A DNA stretch of 64,000 bases, taken from contig CANMQP010000024.1 of the NCBI GenBank assembly GCA_947500035.1, forward strand, positions 62,001 through 126,000. Direction: 5' to 3'. The notes beneath the pieces were generated by a model. It was not told the origin of the DNA. It did no database searches and worked only from the letters and a program-made list of their open reading frames with translations. Below are positions 1-9,092 of the stretch, piece by piece; positions within the stretch are counted from its first letter, which is position 1, and each line of letters opens with the position of its first letter. The position numbers were made by a program, and so were the translations under genes. The stretch is from an uncultured Kiloniellaceae bacterium (GTDB lineage Bacteria > Pseudomonadota > Alphaproteobacteria > Kiloniellales > Kiloniellaceae).

Positions 1-1
1 T

Positions 2-700
2 AAAGAAACGTCGCCACCGCACCGCACTGCCGCGATCGAGAGCGACACCCTCTCTATTAACGGCTTCCACAAAGCGAGCCCCTGGAACGTCGAGATGCCC
101 GCACAGTCGGCCTTTGAAGCCGTCTCCATCTCTTATCCGCTGAGTTTTCTCGAAGATCTCGACCGCATGGACAAGGTTCTCTCGGCCAGGGCGAGGGAAT
201 TGGTGGACAGGCGTATTTGCTGCCGGCAGTCCATGAGTCTCGCGCAACGCCTGCCCTTTGTAAAACTGCAACAGCTTTGCCTGGATCCCATGGGCAACAA
301 GCTTCGAGCGGAAGCGATCGCTCTTGAACTGCTGGCAGATGTCATCGATACACAAAACGGCGCGCAGGATAGCTCGGCGGAAGCGCAAGGCCTGGTTGAA
401 CACGCGCAAAAGACCATAGACGCGATGCTGTCCGATCCACCGAGCATTGCCGAACTGGCCCGTCTTCTCCGTGTATCCGAGACCCGGCTCAAACGCACCT
501 TTTCCAAGGCCACTGGCCAGGCGGTCGGCGCCTACATGACCCAGCGGCGTCTGGAGGCAGCCTGGGACTTGGTTGTGATGGGCTTACCCTTGGCAAAGGT
601 CGCCAACGAGATAGGTTATGCCAGCCCCGAAGCCTTCTCCAAGGCCTTCCGCCGGCACTATGGCCGTAGCCCAAGCTCAGCTCGCATAGCGCGATACTGA
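2..700 (+). CDS. AraC-family transcriptional regulator (5' end outside window)
   Basis: The reading frame is open from base 2, so the gene starts upstream of the window; the first internal ATG is at 95. The C-terminal 100 residues form a typical AraC/XylS double helix-turn-helix (SIAELARLLRVSETRLKRTF, then the second helix pair around EIGYASPEAFSKAFRRHYG). The preceding part is weakly conserved, as in PchR/YbtA-like regulators that sense an intracellular ferric siderophore. It lies directly upstream of a TonB receptor, a siderophore permease and a ferric-siderophore reductase on the same strand, so its likely role is activation of that uptake operon when the cognate siderophore enters the cell. 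The family call is secure; the ligand is inferred from neighbours only. Confidence 0.85.
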   Translation, partial: KETSPPHRTAAIESDTLSINGFHKASPWNVEMPAQSAFEAVSISYPLSFLEDLDRMDKVLSARARELVDRRICCRQSMSLAQRLPFVKLQQLCLDPMGNKLRAEAIALELLADVIDTQNGAQDSSAEAQGLVEHAQKTIDAMLSDPPSIAELARLLRVSETRLKRTFSKATGQAVGAYMTQRRLEAAWDLVVMGLPLAKVANEIGYASPEAFSKAFRRHYGRSPSSARIARY

Positions 701-800
701 CAAAGAACACACTCATCCTCCCCGTGCAGAGCCGCCGAAAGCATGACCGGATCGGACAGGTCAACGAACCGATTGGACCGGTCAGAGAACTGGATATTGC

Positions 801-817
801 TTGCGAATCGTTCTCAA
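801..817. promoter_or_regulatory. Fur-like operator upstream of the TonB receptor gene
   Basis: TTGCGAATCGTTCTCAA is an imperfect inverted repeat with 7-base arms (one mismatch) that resembles the GAGAAtnATTCTC-type core of Fur boxes. It ends 34 bases before the ATG at 851, where a Fur repressor would block transcription. The call rests on sequence resemblance and on the iron-uptake genes that follow. Confidence 0.5.
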
Positions 818-850
818 TAACCCCATCAGATTTTGAAGCCGGGGGGAGTT

Positions 851-3013
851 ATGTATTTCAGTTCGAGCATGAGGTCTTATCGGACACAAAGGGGTTGCGT
901 CCTGCTCAGCGTTCTAACGGCTCTGTCAGGGCAAGCCGCTGCGCAGGAAACAACACCCATCATGCTTGACCCGATCGTGGTCCAGGGTGAGCGGCAGGAG
1001 AAATCCCTTCGCGAAACGCGCAGCAGTGTGACTGTATTCCAAGCTGACGAACTCGAACGCAGATCCGGCGAAGAGATCAATGACCTGGTCAATGGAACAC
1101 CGAACGTAAACGTCCGCGGCCTGAGTGACGTCCCGAACATCCGAGGTGTCGAAGGCGGTGGGCCAGGCGGGATTGCCAACACCGCCCTGGGCGGTACCTT
1201 GCCGCGTGTATCACTCGTCATAGACAACGTGGCCCGCCCGGCAGCCCTGCCGAACTCGGACACCTCAAGTCTATGGGATGTGGAGCAGGTCGAGGTGTTG
1301 AAAGGCCCGCAGACGACCTTGCGCGGACGCTCGGCAATCGGCGGCGCGATCGTCGTGAAGACCTTCGATCCGACTTTCGAGCCGGAGGCGGCAGCACAGT
1401 CGGTCTTCGAATTTGATGAGTTCCACGGGCCGACCAGAGTCTTCAACGGCATGGCCTCGACCGGCATCGTCGAAGACAGGCTGGCAATACGCGGCACGTT
1501 GGAACATCAAGCCGGGGACGATCCGAGAGAAATCGTCAACACACCTGCAGGCCGCGACGATAACAATCTTACCGAGTTCAGACAGACTCGCGCCCGTGGA
1601 AAGCTGCTCTTTACGCCGCAAGGCGAGAGCGGCCCTTGGCGGATTCTAGGAACTGGAGAATATCAAGTTGGTCGTACGCCGCAAACACGTGCCACGGTGC
1701 AAAGCACCGGTTTCACCGATGGTCAGGTCCGCGCATTCTCTGACCGCGAAATCGATTATACGACGGGCGGCCTACGGCTCTTCGACACGGAAGCGGGGAC
1801 TGCCGCGATCAATGCGGGTTACGAATTTTCCAACGGCATGACGTTGCGCTCGATCACCAGCTACGCCATGACCGACTATAAAAGCCGGGACGAGCAGCCC
1901 CAGAGCTTCTTCTTCGACTTTGATGAAGGCATACTCAATCAGGACCTGTTGCTGGAGTTCGGCGAAAAAGTGGACGAATTGAGCGGCCTGTTAGGGGCGT
2001 CCTACACACACCGGGAACAAGACGTCCGGATCGACAATATCATTCCGCCTTTCGTGCCGGAGGGAGTCGCGTTCTTGACGGCTGATGGCGAGAGCGACAC
2101 GGCCTCTGCCTTTGCCGACCTTCGCTACGGCGTGACCGAGCGTCTGGACGTTCTTGTCGGCGGACGCCTTCTCTGGAACAAGGACGAGCGTTCAACGGCT
2201 TCGACGCTTACCTCAATTCCACCTTTCAATACGCCACCAGTTCAGACCGACTACGACGAGAGCGAGACGGTCCTGCTTCCATCTCTCGGTCTGGCATATG
2301 AACTGACGCCGACGCAAACAGTCCTCACGACAGCGCGGCGCGGCTGGAATGCGGGCGGCTCCGCAGTCAATTTCTTCACCGGCGAAGCCTACGAATACGA
2401 CTCAGAACAGGTTTGGACCTTCGAGGCGGGCTACCGCTATGAATCCGAACAAGGGCGCTACTCCTTTGCGGCAACCGGCTTCTATAACCTTCATGACAAT
2501 CCTCAGTTCTTCCTGGAAACCCAGCCAGGCAATCGCTTCAGCATTCAGGTGGTTAATCTGCCCAAAGGCGAATCCTACGGCCTCGAGCTGGAAGGCCGCG
2601 CCGCGGTGACGGACGAGTTCACCCTGCGCGCCGGGATAGGCCTGTTGCGGACTGAAATCACAGAATCGTCGGATACAAATCCCGCTTTGGAGGGGAACCG
2701 CTTCGGAAAAGACCCAGAATATACCTTCAACGCTGCGGCTGTATGGCGGCCTGACGCTGTTCCCGGCCTCAGCCTTGACAGTGCCATCACCTACATCGGA
2801 GAAGCAGACAACGACTTCAACAATGTCAGTGGGCAAGAGATCGGCAGCTACGCGTTGGTCGATATCGGCGCGAGCTATGAGTTCGGAGCATTCGAAGGCC
2901 GGTTGTTCGTTAAAAACCTGTTCGACCGAACCGGTCTGACCACCCGGGTCAGTGAGTTTTCCGCTGTTACACCGCCCCGCACGTTCGGTGTCGCTTTGAC
3001 GGCCCGGTTCTGA
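851..3013 (+). CDS. TonB-dependent siderophore receptor
   Basis: Outer-membrane gated channel that takes up a ferric siderophore using energy passed by TonB-ExbBD. The N terminus has a basic stretch and a hydrophobic core ending in an Ala-rich signal-peptidase site (GQAAAQ). A TonB-box-like DPIVVQGER and the plug domain follow (about residues 35-160, with NIRGVEGGG and VEVLKGPQTTLRGRSAIGG). The rest is a beta-barrel ending in a terminal Phe (ALTARF), the usual outer-membrane assembly signal. Its length of about 720 residues is normal. I chose the ATG at 851 because GGGGGAG lies just before it; an in-frame codon at 833 and an ATG at 869 are alternatives. It is followed after one base by the MFS gene, so an operon is likely. 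The exact siderophore cannot be told from sequence. Confidence 0.92.
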   Translation: MYFSSSMRSYRTQRGCVLLSVLTALSGQAAAQETTPIMLDPIVVQGERQEKSLRETRSSVTVFQADELERRSGEEINDLVNGTPNVNVRGLSDVPNIRGVEGGGPGGIANTALGGTLPRVSLVIDNVARPAALPNSDTSSLWDVEQVEVLKGPQTTLRGRSAIGGAIVVKTFDPTFEPEAAAQSVFEFDEFHGPTRVFNGMASTGIVEDRLAIRGTLEHQAGDDPREIVNTPAGRDDNNLTEFRQTRARGKLLFTPQGESGPWRILGTGEYQVGRTPQTRATVQSTGFTDGQVRAFSDREIDYTTGGLRLFDTEAGTAAINAGYEFSNGMTLRSITSYAMTDYKSRDEQPQSFFFDFDEGILNQDLLLEFGEKVDELSGLLGASYTHREQDVRIDNIIPPFVPEGVAFLTADGESDTASAFADLRYGVTERLDVLVGGRLLWNKDERSTASTLTSIPPFNTPPVQTDYDESETVLLPSLGLAYELTPTQTVLTTARRGWNAGGSAVNFFTGEAYEYDSEQVWTFEAGYRYESEQGRYSFAATGFYNLHDNPQFFLETQPGNRFSIQVVNLPKGESYGLELEGRAAVTDEFTLRAGIGLLRTEITESSDTNPALEGNRFGKDPEYTFNAAAVWRPDAVPGLSLDSAITYIGEADNDFNNVSGQEIGSYALVDIGASYEFGAFEGRLFVKNLFDRTGLTTRVSEFSAVTPPRTFGVALTARF

Positions 3014-3014
3014 G

Positions 3015-4283
3015 ATGAATGCAATTACCGGAGCACCTTCGGACAACGGCGGGCTGATGGCCGTCACCTCCCCTCCCGGACTGATTCCCGCCATCGGCTT
3101 TTTGGCCGTTCTGCAAGCCACACTGGCGCAGTTCGTGGTTCATGGCGTTCCCCTTTTTCTGAGAGAGGCGGGTCATCCCGCACATGTCATCAGTTTGGTC
3201 TATCTGGTCTCGCTACCCTACGTGATGCGCTTTCTCTGGGCACCGGCCATCGACCGGTTTGGTCTAGCGAGATTTGGGCATTTTCGCGGCTGGATCATCG
3301 CTGGCCATCTGCTGGCCTGTTGCACGCTGCTCGGATTGTCATTTCTCGATCCGACGTATGGACTGACCGCCACTTTGGCCGCCGTCTTTGTCCTGATGAT
3401 CGGGGTCGCCACGCAGATGACCGCGACAGGTGGCCTGATGATTGAGAAACTCGCGGCTCGGGATCGGGCGCGGGGTGCAACCATCCAGGCAGCATCAGCC
3501 GGCCTCGCAGGCCTGATACTCGGTGCGGGTGTCCTCTTCTTTCTGGCGGACCTCGGCTGGCAAACGACGATCCTCGGTTTGGGGACCGTCGCTATCACGG
3601 GACTTGCCGTCATGAAGTTTCTGCGGCTCGATACGGGCACTCCGCCACCGGAGAAGCCGGCACCCTTCTGGAGCCAATTCTCCGTCCTGGGGCGGTCCGA
3701 AACGAGAAACCTGCTCGGCATCAGTGTGCTGGTCGCTATGGGCCTGATACTGACATATGGACTCAAATCTATTGTGCTTATCGATGCCGGTTACAGTGTT
3801 TCCGAGGCAGGTGTCATTGGACTGGTCCTCGGAAATGCAGCGGGTTTCTGTTGCGCATTGGCCGCGCGTCCCTTGGTCGAGCGCTGGGGCGGGTTCGTCT
3901 GCCTGGCGGCTATCGGCATACTCGCCGCAGTCTACTGCCTTATCTTCGCCGTGATCTTCGCTGACGGCTTCGGTCGCACATCCGCAGCCATCTTCGCTAT
4001 CCTTGCCAACGGCCTCACCTTCGCATCCTTCGCTGCCAGCCGGACCCTGATCATGGAGCGCTGTGCAGAGGGCCGTAAAGCAACCGAGTTTGCTGCCTTT
4101 TTGAGTCTGGAAGGCATCTGCATTTTGCTGCTCGCCGGATTTGGAAATCTGCTCAGCGACCTGGCTGGCTTTTCCAGCGTGCTGGTTTGTGCCGCCAGTG
4201 GCTCGATCATGGGTGCATTCCTGGCCTGGAAAGCGTCCGAACGCCAGAACGTGGAAAATTTAGAGAGGGAGATCACCCATTGA
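3015..4283 (+). CDS. MFS transporter, RhtX/FptX-like siderophore permease
   Basis: A 422-residue protein with about 12 hydrophobic segments, an MFS/AmpG-like fold and no signal peptide. It begins two bases after the receptor stop and its stop overlaps the next start, so the three genes are translationally coupled. Permeases of the RhtX/FptX type move ferric siderophores (rhizobactin, pyochelin) across the inner membrane without an ABC system. No ABC or periplasmic binding-protein genes are seen here, which supports the import role. An exporter role cannot be excluded from sequence alone. Confidence 0.75.
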   Translation: MNAITGAPSDNGGLMAVTSPPGLIPAIGFLAVLQATLAQFVVHGVPLFLREAGHPAHVISLVYLVSLPYVMRFLWAPAIDRFGLARFGHFRGWIIAGHLLACCTLLGLSFLDPTYGLTATLAAVFVLMIGVATQMTATGGLMIEKLAARDRARGATIQAASAGLAGLILGAGVLFFLADLGWQTTILGLGTVAITGLAVMKFLRLDTGTPPPEKPAPFWSQFSVLGRSETRNLLGISVLVAMGLILTYGLKSIVLIDAGYSVSEAGVIGLVLGNAAGFCCALAARPLVERWGGFVCLAAIGILAAVYCLIFAVIFADGFGRTSAAIFAILANGLTFASFAASRTLIMERCAEGRKATEFAAFLSLEGICILLLAGFGNLLSDLAGFSSVLVCAASGSIMGAFLAWKASERQNVENLEREITH

Positions 4284-5347
4284 GCGCTCTGTCCAGTACC
4301 ACCATCGAATTGCCCGACGTAGCAGAAGCCTTCACACAGGTCTCGGCGCATATAGCCGAGCACGGCATTGATCCGGAACCGGTGAGCCCCGGCCATCTGC
4401 GTTTCTGGCACGAGGGTGCTGTCATCCAGTTGCAACACGACGAAGCCTCGCTCACCATCGCCCTCGAAGCGCCAAGCGCCAATATGCTCTACTTCCTCAA
4501 GGAAGCAGCGACCCTGCATGTCGCCGAGATCGACCCTTTGGCGGCAGAGACCCTGCGCTGGAGCGACCAGAAGACCGCTGCCCCGCGGCCGGTCAATTTT
4601 AGTGAACTCAGGCTTTTAGAGCGCAGTTTTCCCCTACCCGGCCTGACGCGCCTGACCCTGACGGTTGACGAAGCTTCGGAACTCATCAACGACGGGCTCC
4701 ATGTGAAACTGATGCTGCCCTCCGACCGAACACGAGACCCGGTGTGGCCCAGCGTTGGGGCGAATGGTGTCACACGCTGGCCTGACGGTCGAGACAGCCT
4801 GCATGTACGCTACTTCACTTTCCGGGCTGTGCGTCCTGAGTCCGGAGAAGTCGATATCGATGTGGTACAACACTCCGGCGGAGTGATTTCCGATTGGGCT
4901 TTGAACGCTGCCCCGGGCGAGCGGATCGGCGTCATGGGACCTGGTGGCGGGCAACCTCCGGCAGAGCAGCAGGGCCTTCTCATCGCAGGCGACGAAACCG
5001 CTTTACCAGCCATTGCGCGCATTCTTGAAACCTGCGGCCAAGAGGCCTCCGGCACTATCGTCATAGCCTTTCCTGATGACATCGAACCGTCGCGCTACCT
5101 GCCACCGTCTTGCCTTAAGGTGGTGCCCCTTGCACCGCATCTTTTTCGTCAAGATGTGGCGTCGGTCGTTCAGGAAATCGGCGCTGAGCACCGCGTCGAA
5201 AATGCTTGGTTCGGCGGTGAATATACAAACGCTCAAGCGCTACGAAAGATCTTCAAGCAGGAGCTCGGTTTGTCTCAAGGAAAGCAGTTAAGTGTTGCCT
5301 ACTGGCGTGAAGGCCTACGTGGCGACGCCAAGCGCGAAAGCGACTGA
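4280..5347 (+). CDS. Siderophore-interacting protein (FAD-binding ferric-siderophore reductase) with N-terminal DUF2218-like region
   Basis: Cytoplasmic flavoprotein that releases iron by reducing the imported ferric complex with NAD(P)H. Residues 1 to about 95 resemble DUF2218 (LYFLKEAATLHVAEIDP). The FAD domain follows with a flavin-binding segment (RYFTFR), then a nucleotide-binding domain (GDETALPAIARILETC) and the family C terminus (WFGGEYTNAQALRKIFKQELG, KQLSVAYWREG). I chose a TTG start at 4280 because it sits behind the ribosome-binding sequence GAGAGGGAG and overlaps the MFS stop (TTGA); the longer frame upstream would run deep into the MFS gene. Fusion of DUF2218 to a SIP domain occurs in other alphaproteobacteria. 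Confidence 0.85.
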   Translation: MSALSSTTIELPDVAEAFTQVSAHIAEHGIDPEPVSPGHLRFWHEGAVIQLQHDEASLTIALEAPSANMLYFLKEAATLHVAEIDPLAAETLRWSDQKTAAPRPVNFSELRLLERSFPLPGLTRLTLTVDEASELINDGLHVKLMLPSDRTRDPVWPSVGANGVTRWPDGRDSLHVRYFTFRAVRPESGEVDIDVVQHSGGVISDWALNAAPGERIGVMGPGGGQPPAEQQGLLIAGDETALPAIARILETCGQEASGTIVIAFPDDIEPSRYLPPSCLKVVPLAPHLFRQDVASVVQEIGAEHRVENAWFGGEYTNAQALRKIFKQELGLSQGKQLSVAYWREGLRGDAKRESD

Positions 5348-5373
5348 AGTACGCAGGTAAGAACCAATAGCAA

Positions 5374-6182
5374 GGGCGCTGTCACGTAAACGGCTGGAAG
5401 CCCAAATGCATTAATTGACGGTCAACAGTCAGGCTGCCGTCGCTGCGGTGTTCCATTCTCCCATTGCGGCCGCACGGTATTGACGGAGTGTTACTCGAGA
5501 GATCAAATGACGCTGAATGTAGAATGTGTTGTAGATTGCCGAGTGAATGGAGAGAAACCTTTGTGCAGATCCAGCTGATTTGAACTGTCGCATTCGTCGC
5601 TCACGCTGTCGGATCGGCAAGTGTGAATTCTCCGCCCGATTGTTGCTCCTTCCGCCACTGACTTGTTTGCCGTCCATACCAAGGTCTCGAAGTGCGGCGC
5701 CGTATGACTTTAGCTTGTCCGTAACGACAGCCTTCGGAAGGAAACCCTGTTTTTTCAACAATCGGCGCAGGAGCTTCGAAGCGGCACGCTTGTTTCTACG
5801 CGATTGGACCAGCACATCCAGCACTTCACCCTCGCTGTCGACAGCCCGCCAAAGATACACGCGCTTGCCATTGATCGATGCAAATACTTCATCCAGATGC
5901 CACCGTGCATCAGCTCGTGATCGTGTTTGCCCTCAGCTTTCGCGCATAAGCCAGACCGAACTTCAGAGATCAACGCCGGACTGTTTCATAGCTCACATCA
6001 ATGCCGCGTTCTGACAGAAGATCTTCGATGTCGCGAAAGCTGAGCGGAAACCTAAAGTACAGCCAGACGGAATGCTGAATAATCTCGGCAGGAAACCGGT
6101 GGCGGCGATAACTGACTTTCTTCATTAGGGAAGACTATTTGACGCCCGAGGCTGATGCCAGCAAGTTACCGTGACAGTTCCC
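5374..6182 (-). mobile_element. Decayed IS6-family insertion sequence
   Basis: About 0.8 kb, the usual IS6 length, bounded by imperfect inverted ends: GGGCGCTGTCACGTAAAC at 5374 and, read from the other strand, GGGAACTGTCACGGTAAC ending at 6182. No 8-bp target duplication is visible at the flanks. The transposase inside is broken, so the copy is inactive. Confidence 0.75.
5429..6125 (-). pseudogene. IS6-family transposase, broken by a stop and a frameshift
   Basis: Reading from 6125 the protein begins MKKVSYRRHRFPAEIIQHSV, followed by the IS6-type segment FRFPLSFRDIEDLLSERGID. It hits an in-frame TGA at 5970-5972, where relatives have Trp (RRWSLKFG). A one-base shift near 5920-5928 then changes frame before the HLDEVF segment. 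The intact C-terminal part (5429-5860) keeps the DDE residues in VTDKLKSYGAALRDLG and NRAENSH. With two lesions this is a relic. Confidence 0.85.
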
Positions 6183-6435
6183 TTGGTCATGCGTGCTGGC
6201 CTCCTAAACCAAACATGCAGTTTGAATCATAAATCAGATGAAAAGGGAATCACCATGCGATTCAATGAAAACCGGACACGCTCTAGCGCAGGATTTCGCC
6301 CCTATCCGCAACTGACCACCTCACTTGGCTCTTCGAGTACTGACTCATGTTCATAAATTAGTAGTCTTTGAACTTGTATTGTACAACCTTTAGTAACTTT
6401 AATTGCCGCCAGCTTCCAGGTAAGGATCGAACAAT

Positions 6436-6819
6436 ATGAAGTCTCTTCTCGGCTCCCTCTCTCTCATTTTGGTCTCGTCAGTCGTGCTGGCAGCGTCTGC
6501 TACTGACACTAAACGCGCCGCCGAAGATGGCGAGGCCGAACTCGCTGGAGAGGTCGCATTGATGATCTCGATGAGGTCTTACTGCGACGTTTCTTACAGT
6601 CAGGAAAAGTTCAATCGCTTCGTCGAGAAGACCGTGACTGCCAATCCCGAAGGCTTCCAGCTCCTAGCCCCGAAAAGTTTCGGCATCTACATCGACATGA
6701 TGACCAAATACGACCAGAAGAGACAACGTGGCGAGGATGTCAGCGAAGCCGAGGCCGAGATGGATAGACTCTGCGTTGAGCTGAAGCAGAAGGCGGAAGC
6801 TTACGGCTTCCTGAACTAG
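6436..6819 (+). CDS. Small secreted protein of unknown function
   Basis: A 127-residue protein that I do not recognise. It starts with a clear signal peptide (MKSLLGSLSLILVSSVVLAA), giving a mature periplasmic protein of about 105 residues, acidic, with two Cys (YCDVSY and LCVELK) that could pair. The start is at an ATG after AAGGATCGAACA, a weak ribosome site. It stands between two insertion sequences and has no coupled partner, so context gives no function. Confidence 0.55.
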   Translation: MKSLLGSLSLILVSSVVLAASATDTKRAAEDGEAELAGEVALMISMRSYCDVSYSQEKFNRFVEKTVTANPEGFQLLAPKSFGIYIDMMTKYDQKRQRGEDVSEAEAEMDRLCVELKQKAEAYGFLN

Positions 6820-6829
6820 GTGTCATCGC

Positions 6830-7114
6830 TTAGAAGATAGTCCACCGAGGACAAATACGTTCGCTCGGGCGGTAGGTCAATGTCTCGCTCAAACCGCGCC
6901 TGCCACAGCCTTTCCGCAGGGTGGAAGTGAGCTTTTCCAGGAAAGCACCGAAGGTCATGCCGCCGTAATTTTTGACGTAAAAGCCGCCCTCGGTGATCTT
7001 CTCTTCTCCGCAGCCAGGGCAGGTCAGATTGATCGAATAGCGTTTCTCTGTGATTTCCGACAGAAGGACGTGCTGAGCGTCTTCGATCGTGATTTGGTTG
7101 TCATCCGCCAACAT
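6830..7114 (-). CDS. Hypothetical protein with a CxxC knuckle
   Basis: A 94-residue frame, convergent with the preceding gene. It has one CPGCGEEK knuckle and later single cysteines (KGCGRRG, RICPRW) that could complete a zinc site. I do not recognise the family. It ends near an insertion element and could be a fragment of a longer zinc-ribbon protein. Confidence 0.4.
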   Translation of the reverse strand: MLADDNQITIEDAQHVLLSEITEKRYSINLTCPGCGEEKITEGGFYVKNYGGMTFGAFLEKLTSTLRKGCGRRGLSETLTYRPSERICPRWTIF

Positions 7115-7165
7115 GGGCTCTCTAGCGCACTTTACCGCCGTGAGGCAGGGTTTGACTGCTGCCTA

Positions 7166-8002
7166 TGTCCTGTTGACAAAGTGGGTTCTCATTCGCTTCA
7201 AAGATGATTCAAGACTGTCTTTTTAGGGGGGGCATGGTTCGCGGTTTGATGTCAGACGAGGAATGGAGGTTCTTTGAACCTTTTTTGGTGGTGACAGGCG
7301 GTAAGCGCGGGCGTCCGCCGCGCGATCACCGACTGATACTCGACGGTGTGTTTTGGATAGCGAGCAATGGCGTGACCTAAACGATTATTTCAGCAAATGG
7401 CAGACGGTCTACCAGCAGTCCCGGCGCCGAACGCTGGCCGGGGTTTGGCAGCTTCTGTTGGATGCCCTCAATGAGAGCCGCTCGGTACCCGACAGCGTCC
7501 AGATGATTGATAGCACCGTTATCCGAGCCCACCATCAGGCGGCTGGCGCAAAAGGGGGACTCAAAAACAGGGTTTTGGGCGCTCAAAAGGTGGCTTCACG
7601 ACAAAGGTTCACCTCCGCACAAACGCCGAAGGCCTCCCCATGAGCGCCGAAATCAGCGGCCGCGAAGTCTCTGACTACAAGGGTTATGACCTGGTCATGG
7701 ACGCAGATGTGCCCGCCCCGAGGGTGTTCCTCGCCGACCGGGGGTATGATGCTGATCGAATTCGCGACGACATCGAGGCACGCGGTGGCACTACTGTGAT
7801 CCCCAGCCGAAAGAGTCGCAAAACCGACATCCCCGTCGAGAGCTATATCTATGCCTTGCGAAACCGGATCAAACGATGCTTCAACAAACTCAAGAACTCA
7901 CACCGACTGGCAACCCGATACGACAAAACCGTAGACAGCTATCGCGGATTCATACACATCACAGCCCTACGTCTCTGGACCAGACACTCTGTCAACAGGA
8001 CC
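7166..8002 (+). mobile_element. IS5-family (IS427-group) insertion sequence, defective
   Basis: The ends are inverted repeats (TGTCCTGTTGACAAAGTG at 7166-7183; GGTCCTGTTGACAGAGTG on the other strand ending at 8002; 16 of 18 match). They are flanked by TA on both sides (7164-7165 and 8003-8004), the target duplication expected for this group. Length is 837 bp. The transposase carries a deletion, so the copy is non-autonomous. Confidence 0.8.
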
Positions 8003-8005
8003 TAG
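7234..8005 (+). pseudogene. IS5/IS427-group transposase, interrupted
   Basis: The first part (MVRGLMSDEEWRFFEPFLVV) runs from 7234 to LDGVFWIAS near 7365. About ten bases are then missing relative to the usual WIARTGAPWRDL, so the frame changes and continues as QWRDLNDYFSKWQTVYQ. A second change (-1) occurs at CAAAAAC (7562-7568), after which GFGRSKGGFTTKVHLRTNAE continues to the end. The second site matches the programmed frameshift position of two-frame IS427 elements and may be natural; the first is a lesion. The stop codon uses the TA target duplication. Confidence 0.8.
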
Positions 8006-8865
8006 TCAACAAAATCCGCTTTTGTACTGTCGATGATAAAGTCGGTAACGGCTCCTGCAGTTGCAACCGCTTTGAGACCGGGACGGTAATGAATCCAAAC
8101 TTGTTCCTTTGCGGAGATGTGCTCCGGTAAAAGCCTGATGAGCTTTGGCCCCTTGCTGACCCGATAATTCACTTGGTAATCGGTTAGCATTCCAATGCCT
8201 ATGCCATCCGATATCGCCTGAAGCTGGGTATGCGTGCAGTCGGTCTTAACGATGCGGCGTGCGACGGGTACGATGTTGGCTAGGACCTGACGCCGGCACG
8301 AGGTCTCAAATCCTTCGCTTAAGTCCACAAAGCGATGCTGCTGCAGATCTTCGAGGGTGTTCGGATGCCCAAATTGCTCAAGATAGGTCTCACTGGCATA
8401 GAGGAAGAACTTGATGTTACCGAGCTGTCGGCCAATGAGAGACTGATCCAATGAAAGTCCAATTCTGACTGCGATGTCGGTGTCTCTTTCTGACAGATTC
8501 AGCTTTGACGAACTTAAGACTAGATCCAAGGAGATCGAAGGGTACTTGGAATACAATCTGGAGAGATTTGGGACGATAAGACTGAGAGCTAAACTGCTAG
8601 GTGCAGTCAGAGTAACGTTCCCTTCCAAGCGGACATCAGCGTCGTTTAAGGGATGGGGCATTTGATTGGTATGGCGTTCAGTGTTCGCAATACATTGCAG
8701 AAGAGCGTGTCCTTCTTCCGTTAGCCTCATCCCGTCTTTTACCCGTGTGAATAGCGGAGCAGAGAGGCTTTGTAAGCGCGAGGCAGCCATGAAGATACGT
8801 AAAAGGTCCCCATTGAGTAACAAGCGCGCCTGGCTCGGTTCGGGGTGTTTCGATCTCGCATTCAC
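8002..8865 (-). CDS. LysR-family regulator with most of its DNA-binding helix-turn-helix deleted
   Basis: The effector-binding half is well formed (residues about 85-285: GNVTLTAPSSLALSLIVPNL, DIAVRIG, GIGIGMLTDYQV). The N terminus reads DLLRIFMAASRLQSLS and then jumps to APLFTRVKDGMRLTEEGHAL. The roughly 25 residues between these motifs in every LysR protein, covering the recognition helix, are absent, with the frame kept. Such a protein should not bind DNA normally. Its stop codon (8002-8004) is made at the junction with the adjacent IS, so the natural C terminus may also be altered. Start is GTG at 8865. Probably a decaying gene; a dominant-negative partner is possible. Confidence 0.75.
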   Translation of the reverse strand: MNARSKHPEPSQARLLLNGDLLRIFMAASRLQSLSAPLFTRVKDGMRLTEEGHALLQCIANTERHTNQMPHPLNDADVRLEGNVTLTAPSSLALSLIVPNLSRLYSKYPSISLDLVLSSSKLNLSERDTDIAVRIGLSLDQSLIGRQLGNIKFFLYASETYLEQFGHPNTLEDLQQHRFVDLSEGFETSCRRQVLANIVPVARRIVKTDCTHTQLQAISDGIGIGMLTDYQVNYRVSKGPKLIRLLPEHISAKEQVWIHYRPGLKAVATAGAVTDFIIDSTKADFVD

Positions 8866-9092
8866 GATTGACTCCTGTTAGCGAATCTAACTGCATCGTA
8901 AACACCGATAGGCGAAAAATATTCGCCAAGCGGTCGTTCTTAACATGTAAATTAACCGTGAAGTCGCGTGATGACGCGAAGAGATCGATAACCCTGAGGA
9001 TTGTGCGTATCATCTGCTCTCTGGATGAAAAATAAGCGGCGCATTCAATCCCCCGACCGGGATCTGAAGCGCAAGCCGCGGGATGCTTCTTC

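Noticed and set aside
2402..3121. Antisense frame across the end of the TonB receptor and the MFS start
   Set aside because: Crosses two well-supported genes on the other strand and has no domain.
7562..7568. Frameshift in the IS5/IS427 transposase as a lesion
   Set aside because: The -1 shift at CAAAAAC is where two-frame IS427 elements slip naturally; the earlier deletion near 7365 is the real lesion.
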